64,000 nucleotides of DNA. Source: Arthrobacter sp. EpRS71 (GTDB taxonomy: Bacteria; Actinomycetota; Actinomycetes; Actinomycetales; Micrococcaceae). Position 1 is the first letter of the stretch; every line of letters starts with the position of its first letter. The stretch is taken from positions 1,221,273 through 1,285,272 of the forward strand of contig NZ_LNUV01000006.1 of NCBI RefSeq assembly GCF_001512285.1, read 5' to 3'. Positions 31,741-40,597 of the stretch are shown here, piece by piece. The notes below the pieces were generated by a model. That model had not been told where the DNA came from and did no database searches. It saw only the letters and a program-made list of their open reading frames with translations. The translations under genes were made by a program, and so were the position numbers.

Positions 31741-32418
31741 ATGGACATCGAGGTATTGCGCCGCGCACCCCTCTTCGCCACCCTTGACGACGACGCATTC
31801 CGCTTGCTGACGGACGAACTCACCGAGGTGGACCTTTCACGTGGAGCTTCGGTGTTCCGCGAAGGTGACCAGGGTGACCAGCTCTACTTCATCGTTTCCG
31901 GCAAGGTAAAGCTCGGACGCACGTCCCCCGACGGCCGCGAGTCGCTCTTGGCCATTCTTGGCCCGGGTGAGCTCTTCGGCGAAATGGCGTTGTTCGATCC
32001 CAGCCCGCGTACCGCTACGGCCACCGCCGTTTCGGAAACCCGCCTGGCCGGGCTCAAGAACGAAAGCCTCAACGCGCTGCTCCGCACGCGCCCCGAGGTT
32101 TCCGCGCAGCTGCTGCAGGCTTTGGCCCGCCGTCTTCGCCGGACCAACGACTCCCTCTCCGACCTCGTCTTCTCGGACGTCCCGGGTCGTGTTGCCAAGG
32201 CCCTCCTGGACCTGGCAGACCGCTTCGGCCGCCCGGCTACCGACGGCGTCTTGGTTGCCCACGAGCTCACCCAGGAAGAACTGGCCCAACTGGTGGGCGC
32301 TTCCCGCGAAACCGTGAACAAGGCACTGGCCGAGTTCGTCCAGCGCGGATGGCTCCGCCTTGAGGCCCGCGCTGTGGTGATCCTGGACATGCAGCGCCTT
32401 CGCCAGCGCTCACGCTAA
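31741..32418 (+). CDS. CRP/FNR-family regulator (GlxR-type, cAMP-binding)
   Basis: A 225-aa global regulator. The N-terminal cyclic-nucleotide barrel includes the phosphate-binding cassette GELFGEMALFDPSPRTATA, keeping the Glu and Arg of cAMP-binding CRPs. A dimer helix is followed by a winged helix with recognition helix SRETVNKALAEF, whose Arg-Glu pair recognises TGTGA/TCACA. This strongly resembles mycobacterial CRP (Rv3676) and corynebacterial GlxR. Perfect target sites exist upstream of dctA in this window. It is divergent from the MarP-like gene and ended by a strong terminator. Confidence 0.93.
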   Translation: MDIEVLRRAPLFATLDDDAFRLLTDELTEVDLSRGASVFREGDQGDQLYFIVSGKVKLGRTSPDGRESLLAILGPGELFGEMALFDPSPRTATATAVSETRLAGLKNESLNALLRTRPEVSAQLLQALARRLRRTNDSLSDLVFSDVPGRVAKALLDLADRFGRPATDGVLVAHELTQEELAQLVGASRETVNKALAEFVQRGWLRLEARAVVILDMQRLRQRSR

Positions 32419-32428
32419 ACAGCTACGT

Positions 32429-32465
32429 AAAAGCCGCCCCGGTGTTCGCCGGGGCGGCTTTTTTG
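32429..32465 (+). terminator. Rho-independent terminator of crp
   Basis: AAAAGCCGCCCCGG (32429-32442) and its complement (32449-32462) form a 14-bp stem with loop TGTTCG, followed by a T-run. A textbook intrinsic terminator. Confidence 0.92.
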
Positions 32466-32476
32466 TTGGACGTGAG

Positions 32477-32508
32477 CGAGGGTTGGGCTCAAGCCCGAGG
32501 GATGTGAG
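32477..32508. repeat. Dispersed repeat family B, single reverse unit
   Basis: Reverse-oriented copy of the 32-bp unit seen twice at 29681-29744, with CGAGGGTTGGGCTCAAGCCC as the first 20 bases. It contains an internal palindrome GGGCTCAAGCCC, and sits between convergent crp and the alpha-galactosidase gene. Confidence 0.72.
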
Positions 32509-32514
32509 CGGGGG

Positions 32515-34704
32515 TCAGAAGGCTGTGAACCGCAGCAGGATGGCGTGCTCCGGGTTCAGGACCGGCATGGGCAGGCCTACCTCGCCCAGGAACCGGCCCG
32601 TCGCTTCGGCTCCGGTTGCCAACCATGGCGCCGGCTTTGCTTCGATGAAGGTGTGTCCATAATCCGCGTCCCCGGCTGCAGGGAAGATCGCTTCCACCCG
32701 GTACGAACGTTCGGGATCCAGCCCTGGAACCGCCACCCGGCCTACCTGTTCAGCGGGCCCCGTCCGCGTCTTGACCACAGCGAAAAGTGCCGCCGTGGCA
32801 CCAACCGGGATGCCGCCGTCGGGCCCCTCAGCGTCAGCAACCACGCCGTGCACCATCAGCGACTCGTCCGGCACGTCGGCGCGCACCATGCGTCCACTGT
32901 GGATGAGTCCGCGGTGTTCCTTGTACAAAGCGATAAAGCGCTTGAGTTCCTGGCGCTCCTCTCCGGTGACGGAGCGGACGTCCCACTCCATGCCGAAGTG
33001 ACCGAACAGGGCCGTGATGGCGCGGAACGAGAGGTCGTGCGTCCGCCCGGTGGTGTGCGATGTTGTTGGCCCAACATGCCCGCCCACCAACTCCGGCGGA
33101 ACCACCATGCCGGTCCAGCGTTGGATGGTTTGCCGCTCCAAGGCGTCGTTGCAGTCCGAAGCCCAGATGCGGTCGGTGCGCTCCAGGATGCCGAGGTCCA
33201 CACGCGCGCCGCCGGAGGAACAGCTTTCGATCTCGACACCAGGATGAGAGGAACGAAGGGCGTCAAACAGCCGGTACGCCGCCAGGGTTTGCTCATGCAC
33301 GGAAGCCCGCCCCGCATGCCCGTGCTCCAGAAGGTCGCGGTTCTGATCCCACTTGAGGTAGCTGATGTTGTTCTCACGCAGCAGGGTGTCCATGCGGTCG
33401 AAGATGTACTGCCAAGCGTCCGGATTCACCAGATCGATCACGTGCTGCTGCCGCCAGGCGAGCGGCAGGCGGCCACCGTCCTTGTGGGATGCGGCGGAGG
33501 GCCCCACGATCCACTCCGGGTGTGCCCTGGCGATGTCGGAATCCATATTGACCATTTCCGGCTCAACCCAGAGCCCGAACTCCATGCCGCGGCTGGTGAC
33601 GGCATCAATCAACGGCGTCAGCCCGTCAGGCCAGACGGTCTCATCCACGTACCAGTCGCCCAAACCGGCGTGGTCGTCGCGGCGCCCGCGGAACCAGCCG
33701 TCGTCGAGCACAAAACGCTCGACGCCCAGGTCCGCAGCGGACTCGGCCAGTTCCATCAGCGTCTCCAGATTGTGGTCGAAGTACACCGCTTCCCAGGTGT
33801 TGAGGACCACTGGGCGGGCCTTTCCGGAAACTGCCCCCACGTGGTGCGGGCGAGCACGGAACCATGCGTAGAAGACCTCGGAAATTCCGTCCAACCCACG
33901 GTCTGAGTACGCGGCGAACAGGGAAGGGGTGGTGTAGCTTTCGCCGGGCTGCAGGACTACTTCGGCCGGCCCCAGGAGTTCGGAACCGCCGATCATGGTT
34001 CGCCCGTCCGCAACGTTGTCCGCAAACTGTTCGTGATTCCCGCTCCAGGCCAGATGCGTTGCCCACACTTTGCCGTGCCGGTTCCCGAAGCCCGCAGTTC
34101 CTGCGGCCAGCAGCAGCGAGGAATCATGCCCGGTGCGGCCGTGCCGGCCCGTGCGGACCCACGTTCCTTGCTGAATGGCCCGTCGCTGTGGGTGCCGCTC
34201 CCGGCACCAGCGGCCGGTCAGGTCCAAAAGTTCGACGGCGTCGCGCGCCACCGGGAGCATCGTGGCCACCTCATCCACCTGGAAAGGCGACGTACCGTGG
34301 TTGCTGGCCGTGTGTATCAGTTCGAGAAGCCCGCCCGGGTGCAAGGTGAGGTTGCTGGTGACGGTGATACCGGCGTCGGGATCCGACTGGACAATCACGG
34401 CTGTGCCGCCATCCGCCGTCGCACTCGCCACGCGCAGGCGTACCGAGAAATCGAAGCCGGGAACGCCGTCCGTGATGCGGTGGCCGCGGAACCCCGGGCG
34501 TCCCTGCCAGGACGACGAGGCCTGCGGGAGGAGCCCGGCGGGGACGTTTGCGTCGATGGAGGACGGCGGGATGGGTTCGTTGAGGATTGCCAGGTCCGGC
34601 AACGTATCTCCTATGTCGGCTCCCCAGTGGATGATCTCAGCCTCTCCGCGGTGGGTGGCGATCACCAGGCTGGTACCTGCGGAACGGAGATGGAGCGGGT
34701 GCAT
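32515..34704 (-). CDS. Alpha-galactosidase, GH36
   Basis: A 729-aa cytosolic glycosidase that removes terminal alpha-galactose from melibiose, raffinose and stachyose. The N-terminal beta-sandwich precedes a TIM barrel with LDDGWFRGRRDD, FGLWVEPEMVN, the nucleophile Asp in YLKWDQNRD, the CSSGGARVD loop and the acid/base Asp in ASDCNDALERQ. Length fits bacterial GH36. The ATG at 34704 is chosen because the first conserved block begins just after it; the Shine-Dalgarno is weak. It is the last gene of the sugar ABC operon, separated from the binding-protein gene by a large hairpin (34752-34812). Confidence 0.93.
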   Translation of the reverse strand: MHPLHLRSAGTSLVIATHRGEAEIIHWGADIGDTLPDLAILNEPIPPSSIDANVPAGLLPQASSSWQGRPGFRGHRITDGVPGFDFSVRLRVASATADGGTAVIVQSDPDAGITVTSNLTLHPGGLLELIHTASNHGTSPFQVDEVATMLPVARDAVELLDLTGRWCRERHPQRRAIQQGTWVRTGRHGRTGHDSSLLLAAGTAGFGNRHGKVWATHLAWSGNHEQFADNVADGRTMIGGSELLGPAEVVLQPGESYTTPSLFAAYSDRGLDGISEVFYAWFRARPHHVGAVSGKARPVVLNTWEAVYFDHNLETLMELAESAADLGVERFVLDDGWFRGRRDDHAGLGDWYVDETVWPDGLTPLIDAVTSRGMEFGLWVEPEMVNMDSDIARAHPEWIVGPSAASHKDGGRLPLAWRQQHVIDLVNPDAWQYIFDRMDTLLRENNISYLKWDQNRDLLEHGHAGRASVHEQTLAAYRLFDALRSSHPGVEIESCSSGGARVDLGILERTDRIWASDCNDALERQTIQRWTGMVVPPELVGGHVGPTTSHTTGRTHDLSFRAITALFGHFGMEWDVRSVTGEERQELKRFIALYKEHRGLIHSGRMVRADVPDESLMVHGVVADAEGPDGGIPVGATAALFAVVKTRTGPAEQVGRVAVPGLDPERSYRVEAIFPAAGDADYGHTFIEAKPAPWLATGAEATGRFLGEVGLPMPVLNPEHAILLRFTAF

Positions 34705-34751
34705 GTATGAAGTCGCTTTCGGGATCGGGAGGAGGGACGTGATGTGGGGGT

Positions 34752-34812
34752 GTTGTGGGGCCCGCTCTGCGCGCTTCGTGCGGAAAATAAGGCGCAGAAC
34801 GGGCCCCACAAC
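34752..34812 (-). terminator. Intercistronic hairpin after the binding-protein gene
   Basis: Two 21-nt arms (34752-34772 and 34792-34812, starting GTTGTGGGGCCCG) pair with one mismatch. There is no T-run on the minus side, so it may be a partial terminator or an mRNA-stabilising barrier that raises binding-protein expression relative to the downstream enzyme. Confidence 0.65.
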
Positions 34813-34834
34813 GGGTGGGTTTGAACGGGTGGGG

Positions 34835-36175
34835 CTACTTGAAGAGATTGTTGACCTGGTTGTTGGCTTCGGTCAATGACGATGCAGGCTTCTTGCCGGA
34901 GAGCACAGCATCCATGGCAGGCTTCATGATGCCGTCAACCTTGGCAGCATTGTCCGCGATCGGGAAAAGGAACGTCGTGCCGTCCTTCACGTGGGTGGTG
35001 AAGGCGGTAACGTCCGTGCCCTTGTCCGCGAAGGCCTTCGCTGCGATCTCGGATGAGCTGGCGATGGCCGGGACGACCACAGCCTTGCTGGCTACGACGT
35101 CCTGGCATGCCGTGGAGCCCAGGTATTCAACCCACTTGACGCTGGCTCCGGGGTTCTTGGTGCCGGCCCAGATGGAGTCGGCCAAGCCGTTGAACATGGA
35201 AGCGCGCTTGCCGTCAGGGCCCTTGGGTGTGGGGGCGAAGGCTGTTTCGATCCCCTTGTAGGTCTTGTACTGGCCGATCAGCCAATCCCCGTTGGTGTTG
35301 ATGGCAGACTTACCAGCTCCGAAGCTGTCCGGCATGCTGGCGCCGACAGTGGTCTCCAGTTTGGGCATGTAGCCCTTGTCCACCAGTCCGGCCCACCAGG
35401 CAATGGTTTCCTGAAAGCGGGGGTCGTCGTAGTTGAACTTGCTGCCCCACGGGTTCTTGTCCGTCGCGGTCCAGCCGGTGGTTGCTGTCAGGAAGCTCCA
35501 CTCAGTCTGGCCCTGTCCCGAACCGCTGCCCGTCAGGCCCAGTCCGTAGGTGGCCACGTTGTTCTTATCAAAGCCTGCTTCGTCCCCGCGCTTGCCGTTC
35601 TTGTCCACGGTCAGGTGCGCGATGGTCTTCTCGTAACTGCCGCCATCCTTGGGGTTCCAGTCCAGGTTGGCCATCTGATCTGCACTGATTCCGGCAGCGT
35701 CTGTCATGGCCTTGTTATAGAACAGGCCCACGGTGTCCCAGTCCTTCGGGAGGCCGTAGCGTTTGCCGTCCTGACCCACCCAGAGCTCGGGGAGGCCCTT
35801 GGTGTAGGCATCCAGCTTGATTCCGTCCTTCTCCACAGCCTCGTCCAGGGAGAGCAACTGCTTCTTTGCTGCGTACTCCGGGTACTTGGACAAGTGGTTA
35901 GTGAACACATCCGGCGCAGTACCGGCCACGAAGCCGTTGGTCAGCGTGGTCCAGTAGTCGTCCCAGCCGCGCTGGGTGATCTTGACCTTGATGTCCGGGT
36001 TGGCCTTGGTGAAATCATCCGCGCATTGCTGATAGGCGGGGAGCTGGTTGGCGTCCCAGAGCCAGTAGTTGATTTCACCTTTGGCCTCCGTGGAGGTGGG
36101 AGAGGAGCCTCCGCAGGCGGACAGGGTCAAGGCGATGGCGGCGGCAGCAGCGGCGACGCCGAGGGTTTTCTTCAT
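34835..36175 (-). CDS. Sugar ABC transporter substrate-binding lipoprotein
   Basis: A 446-aa extracellular binding lipoprotein. Signal peptide MKKTLGVAAAAAAIALTLSACGG ends in the lipobox LSAC; the mature part is a family 1 solute-binding fold (WLWDANQLPAYQQ, GTAPDVFTNHLSKYPEYA, NGDWLIGQY). It captures an oligosaccharide, by context an alpha-galactoside, for the two permeases encoded upstream. The ATG follows GAAAGG. No ATPase gene is in the operon; a shared MsiK-type ATPase encoded elsewhere is usual in actinobacteria. Confidence 0.92.
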   Translation of the reverse strand: MKKTLGVAAAAAAIALTLSACGGSSPTSTEAKGEINYWLWDANQLPAYQQCADDFTKANPDIKVKITQRGWDDYWTTLTNGFVAGTAPDVFTNHLSKYPEYAAKKQLLSLDEAVEKDGIKLDAYTKGLPELWVGQDGKRYGLPKDWDTVGLFYNKAMTDAAGISADQMANLDWNPKDGGSYEKTIAHLTVDKNGKRGDEAGFDKNNVATYGLGLTGSGSGQGQTEWSFLTATTGWTATDKNPWGSKFNYDDPRFQETIAWWAGLVDKGYMPKLETTVGASMPDSFGAGKSAINTNGDWLIGQYKTYKGIETAFAPTPKGPDGKRASMFNGLADSIWAGTKNPGASVKWVEYLGSTACQDVVASKAVVVPAIASSSEIAAKAFADKGTDVTAFTTHVKDGTTFLFPIADNAAKVDGIMKPAMDAVLSGKKPASSLTEANNQVNNLFK

Positions 36176-36221
36176 AGCGAACCTTTCGGGGTTTCTTTCA
36201 CAGGGTGTTTTCACAGCGGGG

Positions 36222-37133
36222 TTATTTGATTCCGGAGAATCCGATGGAGTTGACTACCTTCTTGCCGAAGGCGATGAAGAGCAGGAAGATCGGCAAAGCT
36301 GCCACGAGGGTTCCGGCCATGAGTCCGGACCAGTCGAGTGCGCCTTGCGGGGACTGCGACTTGAAGACGCTCAGGCCCACGGTGAGCACCCGGACGCTCT
36401 CGTCCTGCCCCACCAGCAGCGGCCAGAAGTATTCGTTCCATTGACCGATGAAGGTCAGCAGCGCCAGGGTGGCGATGGGGGCGGCGGCGTTGGGAAGCAC
36501 TATCTGGAAGAAGATGCGCAGGTGCTTGGCGCCGTCGAGCATTGCCGCTTCCTCAACCTCGCGGGACATGCTGAGGAAGAACTGGCGCAGGAAGAAGATG
36601 GCGAACGGGGTCATGAACAGGAACGGCAGGGACATGCCGGCCATGGTGTTGAGCAGCCCGAGGTTCTTGATCATGAGGAAGTTGGGCAGTGCCGTGAAGA
36701 TCGGCGGGACCATCATGGTGGTCAGGAAGACTGCGAACACTTTGTTCCGGCCGGGCCAGCGCAACCGGGCGAAGGCGTAGGCTGCCATGGCGCTGAAGAA
36801 CACCTGGCCGGCGGTGGTGATGGTGGCGAAGATGACGGAGTTCCGGAGGTACAGCCAGAAGTTGATGGCGGCGCCGGAACCTCCGTCGGCGATGGCCTCC
36901 TCGGTGGTTTGCAGCCCGAGGACGCGTTTGAAGGCGCCCCAGCTGAAGTCGGCCGGCAGCAGGTTTCCGGCGTTGGAGGCCAGCGCACTGTTGCTGGACA
37001 GCGCCGTCCGCAGCATCCACAGGAACGGGGCAATGGTCACGGCGAGGGCGACGGCGACCAGCGCCCAGGCGCCGATGCGTCGCCAGTTGAGCGGCTTCTT
37101 GCGGTCGTTTCGAGGCAGGGTTGAAGTAGTCAT
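36222..37133 (-). CDS. Sugar ABC transporter permease, MalG type
   Basis: A 303-aa inner-membrane permease with six helices and the EAA loop EVEEAAMLDGAKHLRIFFQI ending LPNAAAP, which docks to the ATPase. The C-terminus (GKKVVNSIGFSGIK) is the conserved MalG tail. It lies 25 bp after the MalF-type gene and 46 bp before the binding-protein gene. Confidence 0.93.
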   Translation of the reverse strand: MTTSTLPRNDRKKPLNWRRIGAWALVAVALAVTIAPFLWMLRTALSSNSALASNAGNLLPADFSWGAFKRVLGLQTTEEAIADGGSGAAINFWLYLRNSVIFATITTAGQVFFSAMAAYAFARLRWPGRNKVFAVFLTTMMVPPIFTALPNFLMIKNLGLLNTMAGMSLPFLFMTPFAIFFLRQFFLSMSREVEEAAMLDGAKHLRIFFQIVLPNAAAPIATLALLTFIGQWNEYFWPLLVGQDESVRVLTVGLSVFKSQSPQGALDWSGLMAGTLVAALPIFLLFIAFGKKVVNSIGFSGIK

Positions 37134-37158
37134 GGCGGTTCCTTAGTCCTTGTCCGGC

Positions 37159-38121
37159 CTAGTCCAGGTCCGATTCGTTGCCCTTGAGGAACTTCATTTG
37201 CACGAAGGCCACCAGGGCGAGAATGACGAACAGGATCACGGACAGGGCGGAGGCGTAGCCGAAGTCGGACTCGCCGAAGGCTTTTTGGTAGATGTACATC
37301 TGGATCACGCGGGAGGCGTTGACGGGTCCACCGTTGGTGGTCACGGCTACGGTGTCGAAGACCTGGAAGGAACCGATGACGGTGACCACCAGGACCAGTA
37401 CCAAGACGGGGCGGAGCAGCGGCATGGTGACGCTCCAGAACGTCCGCGCGGGGGACGCGCCGTCGAGGTTTGCTACCTCGTAGAGGTGGTTGGGGATGGA
37501 TTGCAGGCCAGCGAAGATGAGAAGGGCCGTGTAGCCCATGTGCCGCCAGACGTTCACGAAGGCGATGGTGGGGATGGCCCACTGTTCGCTGCCGAAGAAG
37601 GCGACGCGGGGGAGCCCCACCCAGCTCATGACCTCGTTGACGATGCCCAGCTGGTAGTCGAGCATCCAGAACCAGAGCAATGCGACGATGACGTTGGCCA
37701 CCAGGAACGGCAGCAGGAGTGCGCCTCGAACGAAAGTGGACTTTGCCACCCGGTGCATCAGCAGCGCCAGCCCCAAAGCAATGACTGTTTGGAAGCCGAT
37801 GTTCAGGCCCACGTACTGGAGCGTGACGCCCATGGCGTTCCAGAAGAGTTCGTCGGCAAAGATGGCTGTGTAGTTATCCACGCCGATCCACGTTGGCTCG
37901 CCCAGGATGCTGTACTCGGTGAAGCTGAGGTAGATGCCGCGGATGGTGGGGATCAGAAAGAACGCAACGAAGCCGATGACGGCCGGGAAGATGAAGAAGA
38001 GGGCGATTCTGAGATCACCGAGGCGGCTGGTCATGCTCCGTTTGGCGGGCTGTGGCTTGCGTCCGTTATGGCTCCCGGAACGCCCCGAGGCATTGCCTGG
38101 TTGCTTGGTTAGCGTGGTCAT
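37159..38121 (-). CDS. Sugar ABC transporter permease, MalF type
   Basis: A 320-aa six-helix permease, first gene of the operon. The EAA loop is YEVANLDGASPARTFWSVTMPLLRP. TTNGGPVNASRVIQMYIYQKAF is the usual MalF C-terminal block. The ATG at 38121 follows GAAAGGG; in-frame sequence upstream to 38229 would place the LacI operator inside the gene and is rejected. Its promoter region carries two LacI-type operators. Confidence 0.92.
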   Translation of the reverse strand: MTTLTKQPGNASGRSGSHNGRKPQPAKRSMTSRLGDLRIALFFIFPAVIGFVAFFLIPTIRGIYLSFTEYSILGEPTWIGVDNYTAIFADELFWNAMGVTLQYVGLNIGFQTVIALGLALLMHRVAKSTFVRGALLLPFLVANVIVALLWFWMLDYQLGIVNEVMSWVGLPRVAFFGSEQWAIPTIAFVNVWRHMGYTALLIFAGLQSIPNHLYEVANLDGASPARTFWSVTMPLLRPVLVLVLVVTVIGSFQVFDTVAVTTNGGPVNASRVIQMYIYQKAFGESDFGYASALSVILFVILALVAFVQMKFLKGNESDLD

Positions 38122-38165
38122 CGTCGACCCTTTCCTGACTGTGATGGGGGTAACAACTGGGAGTG

Positions 38166-38259
38166 AATCTACACGAGTAGATTTGATGAGCACAAGCGCT
38201 GTGGCCCTTTTTTGATGAAAAATGTTCAATTTTGTTGCTTTTGTTGACTCGAGTAGATT
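38166..38259. promoter_or_regulatory. Paired LacI-type operators between the sugar operon and the oxidoreductase gene
   Basis: AATCTACACGAGTAGATT (38166-38183) is an 18-bp palindrome with one mismatch and a central CG, typical of LacI-family sites. A second site at 38242-38259 keeps the right half ACTCGAGTAGATT. They are 76 bp apart (close to seven turns), flank the divergent promoters, and would suit looping by the LacI protein at 39550-40569. Confidence 0.75.
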
Positions 38260-38335
38260 CCGATGCGAAACTCAACAGGACAGTCACATGAGGACACAGC
38301 GGAGGCTGCTTCGGCAGTCCCAGGGAAGGTAAACA

Positions 38336-39535
38336 ATGACGTTTTCGATCGGGGTTGTGGGTGCCGGGCAGTTCGGCAGCCAGTTCGCCCACCTGTTCAA
38401 GCTCCACCCGGGCGTCAGCGCGGTTTATGCGATAGATGAACTCCCTGAGCGGGCCGCTGCGGCACAGGAACGCTGGGGCCTGGACGGCGTCATGGGCAGC
38501 TTTGAAGAGTTGCTGGACTCCGACGTCGACGCTGTGGCCATCTTCACGCAGCGCTGGACTCACGGACCACTGGTGGAGCGTGCCCTGCGGGCTGGAAAGC
38601 ACGTCTACTCAGCGGTGCCCATGGCCATATCCGAAGAAGAAATTGAACGGATCATCGAGGCCGTGCGCGAGACCAAACTGGTTTACGCCATGGGTGAGAC
38701 CAGCTATTACAACCCCGCCACGGTCTTCGCCCGGCAACAACATGCGGCAGGCAAGTTCGGCCGCATCTTCTACACAGAGGGCGACTACGTCCATGACATG
38801 GACCTCGGGTTCTACGAGGCGTATCAGTACAGCGGCGGAGACCGGTGGAAGGAAACCGCCAGTTACCCGCCCATGCTCTACCCCACCCACGCCATAGGCG
38901 GCGTCCTCGGCGCCGTCCCCGGCCATGCGGTCAGCGTCAGCTGCATCGGTGTGAAGGACCAACGGGGCGACGGCGTCTTCGACAAAGACGTCAGCATGTT
39001 CGCCAATGACTTCTCCAACGCCACGGCGCTGTTCGAAATGAACGACGGCGGCGCGATGCGCACCAACGAGATGCGCCGCGTAGGGTACCCCTCCCATATC
39101 CGCGAGTCCCGCTTCCGTTTCTTCGGCACCGACGCCAGCTTTGAGCAACTAGCCACCACCACCGTGTGGCAGGACAAGTCCACCGTGGAAGACGTGTCCC
39201 AGCAGGTGGAAACCAAGCCCACCATGTCCCTGGATGACCCGTCCCTGGCAGACGTGGCGCCGGAGCTGCGGGATGCCTTCATCTCCGGGCTGGCTCCGGT
39301 CCACGACCAGTCCAGGCTTCCCCAGGAATTCCTCGGAGCGCCCAACGGGCATGAAGGAAGCCACCAATTCCTGGTGGATGACTTCGTCACCGCCGTGAAC
39401 AACCGCAGCCTTCCTCCCGTTAATGCCTGGGTTGCGGCCCGGTTCACGTTGCCGGGAATCGTAGCCCATGAGTCCGCGCTCCGTGGCGGGGAGCGCCTTC
39501 CCATCCGCGACTTCGGTGATGCTCCCGTGGAGTAG
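38336..39535 (+). CDS. Gfo/Idh/MocA family oxidoreductase
   Basis: A 399-aa NAD(P)-dependent sugar oxidoreductase. The Rossmann motif is IGVVGAGQFGSQFAHLF; AGKHVYSAVPMAISEEE corresponds to the usual EKP region, here with AVP, so the catalytic Lys of the EKP motif is replaced. YPTHAIGG carries the conserved C-terminal active-site His. It lies opposite the alpha-galactoside operon and 14 bp before lacI, so it probably processes a related sugar or sugar acid. RBS is GGGAAGG. Substrate not identifiable. Confidence 0.88.
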   Translation: MTFSIGVVGAGQFGSQFAHLFKLHPGVSAVYAIDELPERAAAAQERWGLDGVMGSFEELLDSDVDAVAIFTQRWTHGPLVERALRAGKHVYSAVPMAISEEEIERIIEAVRETKLVYAMGETSYYNPATVFARQQHAAGKFGRIFYTEGDYVHDMDLGFYEAYQYSGGDRWKETASYPPMLYPTHAIGGVLGAVPGHAVSVSCIGVKDQRGDGVFDKDVSMFANDFSNATALFEMNDGGAMRTNEMRRVGYPSHIRESRFRFFGTDASFEQLATTTVWQDKSTVEDVSQQVETKPTMSLDDPSLADVAPELRDAFISGLAPVHDQSRLPQEFLGAPNGHEGSHQFLVDDFVTAVNNRSLPPVNAWVAARFTLPGIVAHESALRGGERLPIRDFGDAPVE

Positions 39536-39549
39536 CTAGCATTTACCTC

Positions 39550-40569
39550 ATGACAACTTCGGCGGTACAAACCTCGCGCGGCCCGGTTACACGCAAAGAC
39601 GTGGCCCGGTACGCCGGGGTGAGTACCGCCGTCGTGAGTTATGTGGTGAACGGTGGGCCCAAGAACGTGGCCCCGGCAACGGAAGCCAAGGTTCGGGAGG
39701 CTATCCGTGTCCTCGGATACCGGCCCAACGCCGCCGCCCGTGCCCTCAAACTGGGGTCCAGCGAAACCATTGGTGTGGTGGTGCCGGACAACACCAATCC
39801 GTTCTTCACGCAGCTGGCCCACGCTGTGGAAGATGCTGCCGCGGAGCTTGGCTTTGGCATGGTGCTCACCAACTCGGACGGCAGCCTGACCCGCGAACGC
39901 AAGAACATCCGCACCTTGGCCGCCCGGCAGGTGGACGGGGTGTTCCTGGCCAGCTGTGTGTTCGATCCCGATGTCACGGAACTCGAAGCCTCCGAGATCC
40001 CGTCCGTTTTGTTGAATAACGCGGGCTCACCGCCGGGAATCAACAGCGTGGGTGTTGATCTGGAGGCCGGTGCCCGTGCCGCCGTGGAGCATCTGATCGG
40101 CCACGGCCATACGAACATTGGCTTGGCGATCGGCACCAATACCGGGAACCAGCTGGACGGGCGCGAGGTAGGCTGGCTGGCCACTTTGCGTGACGCCGGA
40201 CTGCCGGACGGGCCCATGCTTCACGGTCCCTTCAGCCGCCCGGGCGGGTACGAGGTAGGCAAGCGCTTCCTCTCCATGGCCAACCGCCCCACAGCGATCT
40301 TCGCCAGCAATGACATGCAAGCCATTGGCATCCTCCGGGCGCTTCATGAGGCAGGAGTCAGGGTGCCCGAGGACCTGGCGTTGGTGTCCTTCGACGGCTC
40401 CCTGGACTCCGAATACAGCTGGCCTGCGCTGACCACCGTTGCGCAGCCCGTCAAGGCCATGGCCGAAGCCGCGGTGCAGGCACTGGTGGGGAAGGGCCGC
40501 GGCGATGAACTGCAACATCAGATCCTCTCCACCGAACTGATCATCCGGCAGTCCTGCGGCTGCAAATAG
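39550..40569 (+). CDS. LacI-family transcriptional regulator
   Basis: A 339-aa repressor. HTH and hinge are VTRKDVARYAGVSTAVVSYV and PNAAARALKLGSSETIGVV; the periplasmic-binding-protein-like domain has DNTNPFFTQ, IFASNDMQAIGIL and VSFDGSLDSEYSWPALTTV. It likely represses the sugar operon and the oxidoreductase through the operators at 38166-38259, responding to a galactoside. It is translationally close to the oxidoreductase gene. Confidence 0.92.
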   Translation: MTTSAVQTSRGPVTRKDVARYAGVSTAVVSYVVNGGPKNVAPATEAKVREAIRVLGYRPNAAARALKLGSSETIGVVVPDNTNPFFTQLAHAVEDAAAELGFGMVLTNSDGSLTRERKNIRTLAARQVDGVFLASCVFDPDVTELEASEIPSVLLNNAGSPPGINSVGVDLEAGARAAVEHLIGHGHTNIGLAIGTNTGNQLDGREVGWLATLRDAGLPDGPMLHGPFSRPGGYEVGKRFLSMANRPTAIFASNDMQAIGILRALHEAGVRVPEDLALVSFDGSLDSEYSWPALTTVAQPVKAMAEAAVQALVGKGRGDELQHQILSTELIIRQSCGCK

Positions 40570-40597
40570 CCCGGGGATGACGACGGCGGCGGCCGGG

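Noticed and set aside
38122..38229. Longer N-terminus for the MalF-type permease
   Set aside because: Would put the LacI operator inside the coding sequence and adds unconserved residues; ATG 38121 has a good ribosome site.
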